64,000 bases of DNA from Pseudoxanthobacter soli DSM 19599 (GCF_900148505.1 NZ_FRXO01000005.1:396577-460576); one strand, 5' to 3'; numbered from the stretch's first letter, positions 26,094 to 36,531 are shown. The notes: generated by a model from the sequence alone, not told the origin. Numbers and translations are program-made.

Positions 26094-26681
26094 TCAGGTC
26101 TTGCGGCGGAACGCGTCCAGCGACACGACCGCCGCGCCCGCATCGGGCGCAGCCTCACCCTCGGCGGCCGGCTTGCCTTCGGCTTCCGGAGCTTCCGGCT
26201 TATCCTCGCCCGAGGCCTCGGCGCCCGATGCCGGCTTCACGTCTGGTTTCGCGGCTGGCTTGACCATCGAGAGCGGGGCCGAAACCTCCGCCTCGTCGGT
26301 GTCCTCGGCGGCCGCTTCCTCGTCGCGGTGCGGATCGAACTGCAGGCCGAACTGGACGGAAGGGTCGAAGAAGCCCTTGATCGCGCGGAACGGCACGAAC
26401 AGCTTCTCCGGCACGCCGCCGAACGACAGCCCGACCTCGAAGCCGTAATCGGAAACCGTCAGGCCCCAGAACTGGTGCTGGAGCACGATGGTCATTTCCT
26501 CGGGATATTTCTGCTTGAGGCGGGAGGAAATGCGCACGCCCGGCGCCGAGGTGTCGAACGCAATGAAGAAGTGATGCTCGCCGGGCAGCCCGGCCTGGAG
26601 CACCTCGTTCAGAACCTTGCGCACCACGCTTCGCAGCGCGTCCTGCACCAGGACGTCGTATCGGATCAAATCCTCGGCCAT
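26094..26681 (-). CDS. sspB: SspB-like ClpXP adaptor (alphaproteobacterial type)
   Basis: A 195-residue protein. The folded N-terminal domain (LIRYDVLVQDALRSVVRKVL, HHFFIAFDTSAPGVRIS, MTIVLQHQFWGLTVSDYGF, LSFGGVPEKLFVPFRAIKGF) is SspB, which binds the ssrA tag and tethers substrates to ClpX. A long acidic, Ala/Pro/Glu-rich linker follows, and the short C-terminal tail VVSLDAFRRKT is the conserved ClpX-docking peptide. The architecture matches the Caulobacter SspB-alpha type. It starts at ATG 26681. Its genomic neighbour is ssrA, which makes the tag it recognises. Confidence 0.92.
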   Translation of the reverse strand: MAEDLIRYDVLVQDALRSVVRKVLNEVLQAGLPGEHHFFIAFDTSAPGVRISSRLKQKYPEEMTIVLQHQFWGLTVSDYGFEVGLSFGGVPEKLFVPFRAIKGFFDPSVQFGLQFDPHRDEEAAAEDTDEAEVSAPLSMVKPAAKPDVKPASGAEASGEDKPEAPEAEGKPAAEGEAAPDAGAAVVSLDAFRRKT

Positions 26682-27011
26682 CGCTCGTCGCTCTTCGGGC
26701 TGGTCGGTCGTCGGGCAGCCGCTGGTTCCGGAAGCAGCCGGGCGGCCGCGCTTCCTAAGGGCTCGGGAGCCATGCACCCCGGCTCCGTCATCCCCGAACC
26801 CGCGTTTGCCCCCGTCGGGATCAGAAGGGGCTCACCGCCGGCAATATCGGCCGGGCAGCGGAACCGCCTCGCAGGCGCTTTCAGCCTGTCGTTCCGAACC
26901 GGAGAGCCGGCGAGGAACACCTTTTGGACGGCCCTGAGGCCGAATTCGACGACGGAGAAGCGCGACGCATCTGGCGATGCCGGCCGCGGCTCGTCCGCGA
27001 AATGAGTGAGG
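26682..27011. other. gene-free stretch between sspB start and ssrA 3' end
   Basis: I see no convincing gene here. It must contain the sspB promoter and the end of the ssrA transcript. Frames through it encode Arg/Pro-rich sequence without known motifs. Confidence 0.4.
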
Positions 27012-27323
27012 GCTTCTGTTGCCAGGTGCCCCCGAACCCCGCCTTACTGCGCTAACAGCAAGGGCTTAATTAGAGGTACCGCACCGCATCACGCGGCGAG
27101 GCGAGCCTCAGCATAGTTGTCATTGGCAACTATAGGTTTGGTCCGATAACGGCGGTACCATGCCGGGCGAAAGCACGACCTTTACACTCTCGTCGATCCT
27201 ATTTCGCCCCCACCTCAACCCGCTTGTCCGAAGCGGGCTCAGGTGGAGGCGCCGGGTACCGCCCCCGGGTCCGATGAGCTTATTACGTCGACCGTTTATC
27301 GCCATATCCGACCGTCGCCGGCA
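27012..27323 (-). ncRNA. ssrA: circularly permuted two-piece tmRNA
   Basis: On the minus strand the acceptor piece comes first and the coding piece second, the permuted order of alphaproteobacteria. The coding piece starts GGGGGCG (27211-27205), which pairs with CGCCTCC (27251-27245) of the acceptor piece to form a 7-bp acceptor stem including one G-U pair; then come discriminator A and CC, so the final A is probably added. The T stem is CCGGG/CCCGG (27252-27268) with a 7-base loop GGCGGTA that lacks the usual TTCRA. The 30-base intervening segment (27212-27241) folds into a hairpin that would be removed. The tag frame is at 27127-27089. The 3' region GGCGGGGTTCGGGGGCACC then TGGCAACAGAAGCC resembles the alpha_tmRNA end. 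Outer ends are approximate. It rescues stalled ribosomes. Confidence 0.93.
27089..27127 (-). other. tmRNA proteolysis-tag reading frame
   Basis: The frame encodes ANDNYAEARLAA followed by TGA, the classic rhizobial-type ssrA degradation tag with the terminal LAA recognised by ClpX and an N-terminal part recognised by SspB. It lies in the coding piece of the permuted tmRNA. Confidence 0.95.
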
Positions 27324-27328
27324 GCCCG

Positions 27329-27356
27329 AATATAAGATGAAGCGGCGGGATGTGAA
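27329..27356 (-). promoter_or_regulatory. ssrA promoter
   Basis: On the minus strand TTCACA (27356-27351) and TATATT (27334-27329) are 16 bases apart. The predicted start, near 27322, agrees with the expected 5' end of the acceptor piece. Confidence 0.6.
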
Positions 27357-27539
27357 AGGGCAGAACGGAGATTGGCATGCGCGGCCATCCACAAGCCGCG
27401 TCGTCGGGGGTGCCGTCGCGGCGCTCCGCACGCGACGCCGCGGGCGACTCGCGCTAGTAAGGAACGATCGGAGCCGGCGTCCGTTCGGCCCGGACCGACG
27501 TCTGCGGACGTCCCACCGCATCAGCCTCGGGAGCGCGCG

Positions 27540-28334
27540 ATGCGCCAATATCACGATCTCATGCGCCGCATCCTCAGCGAGGGCGCGCTGAAGAGCGACC
27601 GCACCGGCACCGGCACTCTGTCGGTGTTCGGCCATCAGATGCGCTTCGATCTCTCGGAAGGCTTTCCGCTGGTGACGACCAAGCGCATCCACCTGCGTTC
27701 GGTCATTCACGAGCTGTTGTGGTTCCTGAAGGGCGACACCAACATCGCCTATCTGAAGGAGAACGGCGTCTCCATCTGGGACGAGTGGGCGGACGAGAAC
27801 GGCGACCTCGGGCCGGTCTACGGCTATCAGTGGCGCTCGTGGCAGACGCCGGATGGCGGCGTGATCGACCAGATCGCCGACGTCGTCAGCGAAATCCGGC
27901 GCAATCCCGATTCGCGCCGGCTGATCGTCACGGCCTGGAACCCGGCCGATGTTCCGAAGATGGCGCTGCCGCCGTGCCACCTGATGTTCCAGTTCTATGT
28001 GGCCGACGGGCGGCTCTCCTGCCAGCTCTACCAGCGCTCGGCCGACACCTTCCTCGGCGTGCCGTTCAACATCGCGTCCTATGCCCTGCTCACCCACCTC
28101 GTCGCCAAGGTGACGGGGCTCGCGCCGGGTGATTTCGTCCACACCCTCGGCGACGCCCACCTCTACGTGAACCACATCGACCAGACGCGCGAGCAGCTCT
28201 CCCGCGCGCCGCGGCCTCTGCCGCGGCTCGAGATCGCACCGCATGTCAGCGATCTCGCCTCGATCCGCTTCGAGGACATTGAAGTCGTCGGTTACGATCC
28301 CCATCCCCACATCAAGGCCGAGGTGGCGGTGTGA
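27540..28334 (+). CDS. thyA: thymidylate synthase
   Basis: A 264-residue ThyA, the same length as the E. coli enzyme. It methylates dUMP to dTMP using methylene-tetrahydrofolate. The nucleophile is C146 in [13 protein letters not shown], and [28 protein letters not shown] and YVNHIDQ complete the dUMP and folate sites. ATG 27540 is the natural family start (MRQYHDLM). The downstream GNAT gene overlaps by 4 bp and folA follows, so dTMP synthesis and folate recycling are translated together. Confidence 0.97.
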   Translation: MRQYHDLMRRILSEGALKSDRTGTGTLSVFGHQMRFDLSEGFPLVTTKRIHLRSVIHELLWFLKGDTNIAYLKENGVSIWDEWADENGDLGPVYGYQWRSWQTPDGGVIDQIADVVSEIRRNPDSRRLIVTAWNPADVPKMALPPCHLMFQFYVADGRLSCQLYQRSADTFLGVPFNIASYALLTHLVAKVTGLAPGDFVHTLGDAHLYVNHIDQTREQLSRAPRPLPRLEIAPHVSDLASIRFEDIEVVGYDPHPHIKAEVAV

Positions 28335-28822
28335 GCATCTCCATCCGTTCCGCCGGACCGGCCGATGCCGGGATCGTGTTCGGCTTCGTGCGCGCGCTCG
28401 CCGAATACGAGAAACTCTCTCACGAGGTCGAGGCCGACGAGGCGATGATCGCCGCCGCGCTCGCCGGGCCGAACCCGCGGGTGTTCTGCGACATCGCGGA
28501 GTGGAACGGCGCCCCGGCCGGCTTCGCGCTGTGGTTCTATAATTTCTCCACCTTCCGCGGCCGCCATGGCATCTATCTCGAAGACCTGTTCGTCGATCCG
28601 GCTCTGCGCGGCCATGGCATAGGCAAGGCCCTGCTCGTCCATCTCGCGCGGCGGTGCGTGGACGAGGGGCTCGGCCGGCTGGAATGGGCGGTGCTGGACT
28701 GGAATGCGCCCTCGATCGCGTTCTATCGCGCCCAGGGCGCCGTGCTGATGGACGAGTGGACCGGCTGCCGCGTCTCGGGGGAGGCGTTGGCGAGGCTCGC
28801 CGGCGAGACGGCCGCCGCATGA
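28331..28822 (+). CDS. GNAT-family N-acetyltransferase
   Basis: A 163-residue GNAT enzyme. Acetyl-CoA-binding motif A reads [20 protein letters not shown], with the RGHGIGK pyrophosphate loop, and motif B includes [28 protein letters not shown] and the overall pattern resemble diamine (spermidine/spermine-type) acetyltransferases, but the acceptor cannot be fixed from sequence. It starts with GTG at 28331 overlapping the thyA stop and ends overlapping the folA start (ATGA), so it is embedded in the thyA-folA unit. Confidence 0.88.
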   Translation: MSISIRSAGPADAGIVFGFVRALAEYEKLSHEVEADEAMIAAALAGPNPRVFCDIAEWNGAPAGFALWFYNFSTFRGRHGIYLEDLFVDPALRGHGIGKALLVHLARRCVDEGLGRLEWAVLDWNAPSIAFYRAQGAVLMDEWTGCRVSGEALARLAGETAAA

Positions 28823-29388
28823 GCGATCATGGCGTCAACGACGATGCTCCCGGTAAGGCTCCTGGCGGCAGGCCGCGTCTCGTGCTCGTCGCGGCCGTCG
28901 CGGAGAACGGCGTTATCGGCACCGGCGACGCCATGCCGTGGCACCTGCCGAGCGACCTGAAGCGCTTCAAGGCCGAAACCCTGGGCCATCCCATGCTGAT
29001 GGGGCGGCGCACCTATCTCTCCATCGGCCGGCCGCTGCCCGGCCGCGACACCGTGGTCGTCACCGCCGACCCGTCGTTCGCGCCCGAAGGCGTGCACGTG
29101 GCGCCGACGCTTCCGGCGGCACTCGAGGAAGCCGGCCGGCTCGCCGCCGGGCGGGGTGTCGGCGACATCATGGTGGTCGGGGGCGGGGTTCTCTATGCGT
29201 CGCTGATCGATGTCGCGGACCGGCTGTCGATCACCGAGGTCCACGCCCGCCCACAGGGAACCGTGATGTTCCCGCGGATCGACCCCGCGATGTGGCGCGA
29301 GGTGTCGCGTCAGGGTCCGGTGCAGGGACCGGCCGACAGCGCGCCGGTCTCTTATGTCGCTTACGAGCGGATTTCGCACGACTCCTGA
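28819..29388 (+). CDS. folA: dihydrofolate reductase
   Basis: A 189-residue DHFR that reduces dihydrofolate made by ThyA. Motifs are LVAAVAENGVIGTGDAMPWH followed by LPSDLKRFKAETLG (catalytic Asp in PSDL), MLMGRRTYLSIGRPLPGR for NADPH, and DIMVVGGGVLYASLI. The N-terminus carries about 18 extra Gly/Pro-rich residues ahead of the usual start; the overlapping ATGA at 28819 supports that start, though translation from an internal codon cannot be ruled out. Confidence 0.95.
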   Translation: MSDHGVNDDAPGKAPGGRPRLVLVAAVAENGVIGTGDAMPWHLPSDLKRFKAETLGHPMLMGRRTYLSIGRPLPGRDTVVVTADPSFAPEGVHVAPTLPAALEEAGRLAAGRGVGDIMVVGGGVLYASLIDVADRLSITEVHARPQGTVMFPRIDPAMWREVSRQGPVQGPADSAPVSYVAYERISHDS

Positions 29389-29672
29389 CCGGTGCTCGAT
29401 TGACGCCGGGCGCTCGGCCACCCACCTGTTGTTGCGCCGGATCGGCGGCGCCCGCCTACGAAGTGTTGACCGGACGGTGCGCGATGCCCGGGCGGGCGTT
29501 CGTTGAAAGGCCGGGGGGAAGCCCCTATAACCCGGGCAGGCGAGCACAAGACCACGGCCGGACAAGGCGTGGAATCATGCCGAATGTGGAATTCTGGCGA
29601 CGCAGGTCGCTGACGACTTAAGATGCTGACGGCTCTGCCGGTCGGCGGCGGAACCGGAACCGAGGAGCAAGG

Positions 29673-30905
29673 ATGCCCTGGAGCAATCAGAGCGGTGGCG
29701 GCGGCGGCTGGAAGGGCGGCGGGCCATGGGGCAGCGGCGGCAATAACGGCGGCCCTTGGGGCAATGGTCCCCAGCGCGGACCGAGCGGCGGCCCCCCCGA
29801 TCTCGAGGAACTCCTGCGGCGCAGCCAGGATCGCCTGAAGCAGGTTCTGCCGGGCGGCGGCGGTGGCGGCCTCGGCTGGCGCACGGTGCTGGTCGCCGGC
29901 GTGGCGGTCGCGGTGCTGTGGCTCGCGACCGGCTTCTACCGCGTCGAACAGGGCGAGGTCGGCGTCGAGATGGTGTTCGGCCGCTATATCGGCATGACCC
30001 AGCCGGGCCTCAACTATAACTGGCCCTATCCGGTCGGCTCGGTCGAGACGCCCGACGTGCTGCGCATCCGCGAGACCACCGTCGGCCTGCGCGAGATCGA
30101 GGCCGTCCGCGGCGGGCCGTCGAGCGGCGTCGACGTGCCGGAGGAAAGCCTGATGCTGACCGCCGACGAGAACATCGTCGACGTCGACTTCAAGGTGCTC
30201 TGGCGCATCAGCAACGCGCCCGACTACCTGTTCAACATCCAGAATCCCGAGGCGACCGTGAAGGCCGTTTCCGAAAGTGCGATGCGCGAGGTGGTGGGCC
30301 GCACCAACATCCAGCGCGTGCTGACCGACCAGCGCGAGCAGGTGCAGGTTCAGGTCCAGTCGCTGATGCAGCACATTCTCGACAGCTACAAGTCGGGCAT
30401 CGAGATCAATCAGGTGCAGATGCTGAAGGTCGACCCGCCGCAGCAGGTCATCGACGCCTTCCGCGACGTGCAGGCCGCCCGCGCCGACCAGGAGCGCGTC
30501 CAGAACGAAGCCCAGGCCTACGCCAACCGGGTTATCCCCGAGGCGCGCGGCGAGGCCTCCCAGATCGTCGAAAGCGCCAACGGCTACCGCGACCGCTCCG
30601 TGGCGGAAGCCCAGGGCCAGACCTCGCGCTTCCTCTCGATCCTGGCCGAATATTCGAAGGCGCCGGACATCACCCGCGAACGCCTCTACCTGGAGACGAT
30701 GCAGAAGGTGCTTGGCTCGAGCGACAAGATCATCATCGACGACAAGGCCGGCGGACCCGGCGTCGTTCCCTACCTGCCTCTCGACCGTCTGCAGAGCCGC
30801 CCGGCGGCGCAGCCGCGCGCGGCCACCTCCGGCCAGTCTTCGAGCCAGTCGCCGCTGTCCGGTCAGACTTTCTCGGGCCAGGACCTGTCGGGAGCGGTGA
30901 AATGA
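29673..30905 (+). CDS. hflK: FtsH protease modulator HflK
   Basis: A 410-residue SPFH-domain protein. The N-terminus is Gly/Trp/Pro-rich and cytoplasmic (MPWSNQSGGGGGWKGGG), followed by a membrane helix (VLVAGVAVAVLWLATGFYRV) and the SPFH domain (GEVGVEMVFGRYIGMTQPGL) with a long helical region. It forms a large cage with HflC around FtsH in the inner membrane. GAGGAGCAAGG precedes ATG 29673. Its stop overlaps hflC by 4 bp. A 284-base region without a gene separates it from folA. Confidence 0.96.
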   Translation: MPWSNQSGGGGGWKGGGPWGSGGNNGGPWGNGPQRGPSGGPPDLEELLRRSQDRLKQVLPGGGGGGLGWRTVLVAGVAVAVLWLATGFYRVEQGEVGVEMVFGRYIGMTQPGLNYNWPYPVGSVETPDVLRIRETTVGLREIEAVRGGPSSGVDVPEESLMLTADENIVDVDFKVLWRISNAPDYLFNIQNPEATVKAVSESAMREVVGRTNIQRVLTDQREQVQVQVQSLMQHILDSYKSGIEINQVQMLKVDPPQQVIDAFRDVQAARADQERVQNEAQAYANRVIPEARGEASQIVESANGYRDRSVAEAQGQTSRFLSILAEYSKAPDITRERLYLETMQKVLGSSDKIIIDDKAGGPGVVPYLPLDRLQSRPAAQPRAATSGQSSSQSPLSGQTFSGQDLSGAVK

Positions 30906-31834
30906 GGGGCGGCATCATCGGTCTCGTCGTCGCCGCCGTTCTCGCGGTGCTCGGCTACTCGTCGGCCTACGTGGTCTATCCCACCGATCAGGCGATCGTC
31001 CTCCAGTTCGGTGAAGTGCGCCGCGCGGTCACCCAGCCGGGGCTCTACTTCAAGATCCCGTTCATCCAGAACGTCGTGTTCCTCGACAAGCGCGTGCTCG
31101 ACCTGGAACTGCCGGAACTCGAAGCCATCGCCTCGGACCAGAAGCGCCTCGTCGTCGATGCGTTCGCGCGCTATCGCATTGAAAATCCGGTTCTTTTCTA
31201 CCAGACGGTGAACAGCATCCCGGAGGGCAACCGTCGGCTCTCGACCTTCGTGCAGTCGTCGATCCGCTCGGTGCTCGCCGATGCGACCTTCCAGGCCGTG
31301 GTGCGCGACAGCCGTCCCGAGCTGATGGAGCGCATCCGCCAGGAAGTCGAGCGCCGCGCCCAGGGGCTTGGCGTCTCGGTGGTCGACGTCCGCATCCGCC
31401 GCGCCGACCTGCCGGAGGCGAACTCCCAGGCGATCTTCCGCCGGATGCAGACCGAGCGCGAGCGCGAGGCGACGGAAATCCGCGCCCAGGGCGAGGAAGC
31501 GGCCCGCCGCATCCGTGCCCAGGCCGACCGCCAGGCGACCGTCATCATCGCCGACGCCAACCGGACGGGCGAGGAAACCCGCGGTCAGGGCGACGCCCAG
31601 CGCAGCGCCATCTTCGCCGAGGCGTTCAGCAAGGACCCGTCGTTCTTCGCGTTCTTCCGCTCGATGCAGGCCTACGAGGACTCGCTGAAGTCCGGCGAGA
31701 CCCGGCTGGTGCTGTCGCCGTCGTCGGAGTTCTTCCGCTTCTTCGACAATCCAGCGGGTAACGGGGTCCGCCCGGCCACACCGGGCCTTGCGCCTGCACC
31801 CGCCTCCGGCCCGGCGCCGGCGGCGCAGGAATGA
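30902..31834 (+). CDS. hflC: FtsH protease modulator HflC
   Basis: A 310-residue partner of HflK. It has an N-terminal membrane helix (IIGLVVAAVLAVLGYSSAYV), an SPFH domain (DQAIVLQFGEVRRAVTQPGL, YFKIPFIQNVVFLDKRVL) and a coiled region rich in Arg/Glu/Ala (EREREATEIRAQGEEAARRI). The C-terminal tail is Pro/Ala-rich. It overlaps both neighbours by 4 bp. Confidence 0.96.
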   Translation: MRGGIIGLVVAAVLAVLGYSSAYVVYPTDQAIVLQFGEVRRAVTQPGLYFKIPFIQNVVFLDKRVLDLELPELEAIASDQKRLVVDAFARYRIENPVLFYQTVNSIPEGNRRLSTFVQSSIRSVLADATFQAVVRDSRPELMERIRQEVERRAQGLGVSVVDVRIRRADLPEANSQAIFRRMQTEREREATEIRAQGEEAARRIRAQADRQATVIIADANRTGEETRGQGDAQRSAIFAEAFSKDPSFFAFFRSMQAYEDSLKSGETRLVLSPSSEFFRFFDNPAGNGVRPATPGLAPAPASGPAPAAQE

Positions 31835-32016
31835 ACGACCTCGTCGTCGCGCTCGGACTTGTCCTCGCCATCGAGGGCACGCTCTACGCAGCGGCACCCG
31901 GGGTGCTCAAGCGCATGATGCAGCACGCCGTCGGAACACCCGACGGCGTCTTGCGCATCGGCGGGCTGGTGGCGCTGGCCATCGGTGTGGCGCTGGTCTG
32001 GCTCATCCGCCACTGA
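31831..32016 (+). CDS. DUF2065 small membrane protein
   Basis: A 61-residue protein with two hydrophobic segments (DLVVALGLVLAIEGTLYAAA and IGGLVALAIGVALVWLI) and the DUF2065 pattern with a polar turn (KRMMQHAVGTPDG). It corresponds to the small YjeT-like protein that also sits near hflKC in other proteobacteria. It starts on ATGA overlapping the hflC stop. Function unknown; the coupling suggests a role with the HflKC-FtsH complex. Confidence 0.88.
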   Translation: MNDLVVALGLVLAIEGTLYAAAPGVLKRMMQHAVGTPDGVLRIGGLVALAIGVALVWLIRH

Positions 32017-32426
32017 GGCGGTTGCCCAAAAGCGCGATCGATGCGCGGTTGATGCACCATCGACGCACCGTCCGTGCGCGGCGGTGCCCGCTTCGCGCGC
32101 GGTGAAGTTCGAGCGCCGCGACGGCCTCTCCGCATCGTGAGGGATTTCGTCGCGACCGTCGGCCGGACCGCCCCGCAATCGCCGCGTTCTTGCCCTGTAG
32201 GTCGTTCTTGCCTTGCGGGTCCTGCCGTGCAGGACTTGCCGTGCAGGTCTTGCCGTGCAGGTCTTGCCCTCGGGCAGGCCTTGCCCTGCAGGTTTCGAAT
32301 CCGTGCGTCTCGGAGCGGGATCCGCTCCGGCTCAATTCTCTCGAGCGGCTCATGTCCGGTCCGGGTCAGTCCACCGGAGGGGGCGCTCCAGAACCAATCG
32401 GCTGCGCCCGAACGGGAGACCCCAGC
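32017..32426. other. region between DUF2065 and degP
   Basis: No gene is supported in these 410 bases, although a frame stays open into degP. It holds the 14-base tandem repeat at 32189-32293 and presumably the degP promoter, which I could not place. Confidence 0.5.
32189..32293 (+). repeat. 14-bp tandem repeat upstream of degP
   Basis: The unit CTTGCCGTGCAGGT recurs about seven times with changes. Units at 32207, 32221, 32235 and 32249 are directly adjacent (32235 and 32249 identical); further units at 32189, 32263 and 32280 are separated by 3-4 base insertions. The unit length is not a multiple of three. Confidence 0.85.
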
Positions 32427-33944
<1,518 letters not shown>

Positions 33945-33992
33945 TCGGGCGAGCGGTGCTCCGGCGGTGCTGACCGCCGGACGGACTTTCTC

Positions 33993-34026
33993 ACGGCCGG
34001 GTCTCCAGCCCGGCCGTTGCCGTTTT
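33993..34026 (+). terminator. rho-independent terminator of degP
   Basis: ACGGCCGGG (33993-34001) and CCCGGCCGT (34009-34017) form a 9-bp stem with a 7-base loop, followed by TTGCCGTTTT. A weaker hairpin, CCGGCGGT/ACCGCCGG, lies at 33961-33980. Confidence 0.7.
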
Positions 34027-34201
34027 CGGCCCGACACGGCTTCCGGGCCCCGCGCGGCGCGGTTCGCCGGGTGTCCGAACACCGGCCGAGCGGTTCCATG
34101 GCGCATGGCCCGTGTTTTCGGCCTTGCTCTCGCCGGCCTCCCCGTCGCAAATGCAGCCATCCCGAAGCCGCCGACCGAGGCGGCGGAACCGGACGGCAAC
34201 G

Positions 34202-34585
34202 GTGAACACCCAATTCCTTCGTTTCGCGGTGGGCGGCGCGATCGGCTTCGTGGCCGATGCCGGCATGCTCTACCTGATGATCGCCCTCGGGCTCGGCTAT
34301 TTCGGCGGGCGGGCGGTGTCGTTCGTGTTCGCGGTCTGGGTGACCTGGCAGTTCAACCGCCGCTTCACCTTCCAGGCCCGCACCGACATTCCGGTCTGGC
34401 GCGAGTTCCTGCACTATTTCGTGGCGATGATCGGCGGCGGCGCCGTCAACTATGCGGCCTATAGCGCGACCGTCGTGCTGCTGCCGCCGTCCAACCTGCT
34501 GCCGCTGATCGGCGTCGCGGTCGGCGCGGTCGCCGGCATGGCCGTGAACTTCGCCACCGCCAAGTGGCTGGTCTTCAAGAGCTGA
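34202..34585 (+). CDS. GtrA-like membrane protein
   Basis: A 127-residue protein with four hydrophobic helices and the GtrA pattern: FLRFAVGGAIGFVADAGMLY, FVFAVWVTWQFNRRFTFQ, FLHYFVAMIGGGAVNYAAY and the ending NFATAKWLVFKS. GtrA family members are thought to flip polyprenyl-linked sugars for surface glycan decoration. GTG 34202 is the likely start. The next gene begins 12 bases after the stop, which supports a joint role in cell-surface polysaccharide or lipid glycosylation. Confidence 0.87.
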   Translation: MNTQFLRFAVGGAIGFVADAGMLYLMIALGLGYFGGRAVSFVFAVWVTWQFNRRFTFQARTDIPVWREFLHYFVAMIGGGAVNYAAYSATVVLLPPSNLLPLIGVAVGAVAGMAVNFATAKWLVFKS

Positions 34586-34596
34586 CAGACGCGGCG

Positions 34597-36531
34597 ATGG
34601 GACAGGCGGTCAAGCACGGACGGCAGGCGGGCACGGCGGGCGGCCGCGCGGCGGCCACGTCGCGCCTCGGCCGTCTCGCCGCCCTGCTCGAACATCCCCG
34701 TGCGACGCTGTGGGCGTACCTCATGGTGCCGCTCGCCGCCGGGCTCGTCGCGCTCGCCCTCGGGCAGGACGCGAACTGGGACCTGCGCAATTATCACTGG
34801 TACAACGCCTTCGCGTTCTTCGAGGGCAAGCTCGCCACCGATCTCGCGCCGGCGGGGTTGCAGACCTATTTCAACCCGCTGATCGACCTGCCGTATTATT
34901 GGGCGAACCGGCAGTTCCCCGCGCCGGTCGCCGGGTTCGCGTTCGGCGTTCTGAACGGCCTCGATTTCGTGGTGCTGCTCGCCGTCGCGCGGGCGGTGCT
35001 GACCGGCCTGCCCGCACCGCGCCGCAACCGGGTGGCGCTTCTCCTCGCCCTGGCGGGCGTGCTGACGCCACAGTTCCTGTCGGAACTCGGCACCACCATG
35101 GGCGACGACACCACGGCGCTCGCCGTGCTCGGCGCGCTCGCCCTGGTCGCCACCCGGTGGCCGCGGCTGAAGGCCGATGCGGAGCGCGGCTCGCTCGCGG
35201 GCTCGCCCGCCGCCGCGGCGATCCTCCTCGCGGCCGGCGTGCTCTCGGGGGCGGCCACGGGCCTCAAGCTTACCAATGCCGTCTATTCGGTCGCGCTCTG
35301 CGCGACGTTCCTGATCGTGCCGGTCCACCCGGTCGCGCGACTGAGATTCGCGTTCCTGTTCGGGCTCGGGGTGCTCGCCGGCATCGCGCTGACCTCGGGC
35401 TGGTGGTTCCTGACGCTGTGGCGCCAGTTCGGCAATCCGCTCTATCCGCAGTTCAGCAGCCTGTTTCCGAGCCCGCTCACGGCCGATGTCGGTGTCGTCG
35501 ACAATCTCTGGCGCCCCAACGGCACGGTGGAGCGGCTCATGTGGCCGTTCATCACCACGCTCGACCCGCGGCGCATCGGCCAGATCACCGTGCATCAGAT
35601 CGTCTGGGCGGTGCTCTATGTGCTGTTCGTGTGGTGGGCGGCGTCATCCGTGTTCCGCCGGCTCAAGCCCGCGCCCGGCGCCTCCGCCGCGCCGGTTCGC
35701 GTCGAACACGCCCGGCCCGCGATCGGGCTCGACGGGCGCGAGGCGCTGGTGCTCGGCTTCGTCGGCATCGGCTACGTGGTCTGGATGCTGATGTTCAGTA
35801 TCGGACGCTATCTGGTGCCGATCGAACTGCTGGCCCCGCTCGCCGTGTTCCTGCTGCTGCGGCGCGTGCTGCCGCCGGCGCGCGCCGACCGGGTGGCCGC
35901 GTGGGTGCTGGCGTTCAACGCGCTCGTGGTGCTCGGCGGCGGTGTCACCGGATGGGGCCATGCCGGCTGGGCGCGCGAGGCGATCCGGGCCGACCTGCCG
36001 GCGCTCGCCGAGCCGGAACGCACCACGGTGCTGATCGCCGGCCGGGAGGAGCCTTACGGCTTCCTCGCGGCGGAACTGCCCCGGCAGGTCGCCGCCATCG
36101 GCCTTGCGACGGCGTTTCCGGCGTCGACGGCCTATTTCGAGCGGGCGCGCGCCATCGCGGATGAACGGGGCGGCCCGGTGTTCGCGGTGGTCGCGGCGAG
36201 CCGCGACGGCCGAGCCGAGGACATGGCGCGCTACCAGAGCCTGTTCGCGGCGAGCGGCCTCGCCGAAAGCGCCGCGGCGTGCGGCCTCGTCGAAAAGCTC
36301 AAGGGGTTCGGCGTGCGGGTCGATGTCGTGAGCCGGCCCGGCGGCGGCTGCGCGCTCGCGCTGCCGGCGGCGCTCGCGCGCGATCCGGCGACGGAAGACC
36401 GGGCGCTCGCCGCCCTCGGCGCAAGCTTCACGGCCGCGGCGGGCTTCCCGTTCGATCCCGCCGCCTGCACCCGGCGCGTCGCCCATGTCGGCACGCGCGC
36501 GGTTCCATTCCAGTGGTGCCGGGTGCGGTGA
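34597..36531 (+). CDS. polytopic membrane protein, possible GT-C glycosyltransferase
   Basis: A 644-residue protein with about ten predicted membrane helices and a C-terminal soluble part. DANWDLRNYHWYNAFAFFEG near the N-terminus puts acidic residues in the first external loop, as in GT-C glycosyltransferases, and GLQTYFNPLIDLPYYW follows. Central helices such as LGVLAGIALTSGWWFLTLW and later FSIGRYLVPIELLAPLAVFL fit the fold. I do not recognise a named family. It is likely co-transcribed with gtrA, which supports a lipid-linked sugar transferase role. Inference only; donor and acceptor unknown. Confidence 0.7.
   Translation: MGQAVKHGRQAGTAGGRAAATSRLGRLAALLEHPRATLWAYLMVPLAAGLVALALGQDANWDLRNYHWYNAFAFFEGKLATDLAPAGLQTYFNPLIDLPYYWANRQFPAPVAGFAFGVLNGLDFVVLLAVARAVLTGLPAPRRNRVALLLALAGVLTPQFLSELGTTMGDDTTALAVLGALALVATRWPRLKADAERGSLAGSPAAAAILLAAGVLSGAATGLKLTNAVYSVALCATFLIVPVHPVARLRFAFLFGLGVLAGIALTSGWWFLTLWRQFGNPLYPQFSSLFPSPLTADVGVVDNLWRPNGTVERLMWPFITTLDPRRIGQITVHQIVWAVLYVLFVWWAASSVFRRLKPAPGASAAPVRVEHARPAIGLDGREALVLGFVGIGYVVWMLMFSIGRYLVPIELLAPLAVFLLLRRVLPPARADRVAAWVLAFNALVVLGGGVTGWGHAGWAREAIRADLPALAEPERTTVLIAGREEPYGFLAAELPRQVAAIGLATAFPASTAYFERARAIADERGGPVFAVVAASRDGRAEDMARYQSLFAASGLAESAAACGLVEKLKGFGVRVDVVSRPGGGCALALPAALARDPATEDRALAALGASFTAAAGFPFDPAACTRRVAHVGTRAVPFQWCRVR

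Noticed and set aside
27120..28820. A long arginine-rich minus-strand frame over thyA and ssrA
   Set aside because: It overlaps the tmRNA and thyA and lacks any motif.
32189..32293. CRISPR array upstream of degP
   Set aside because: Units are 14 bp and directly adjacent without unique spacers, so it is a simple tandem repeat.
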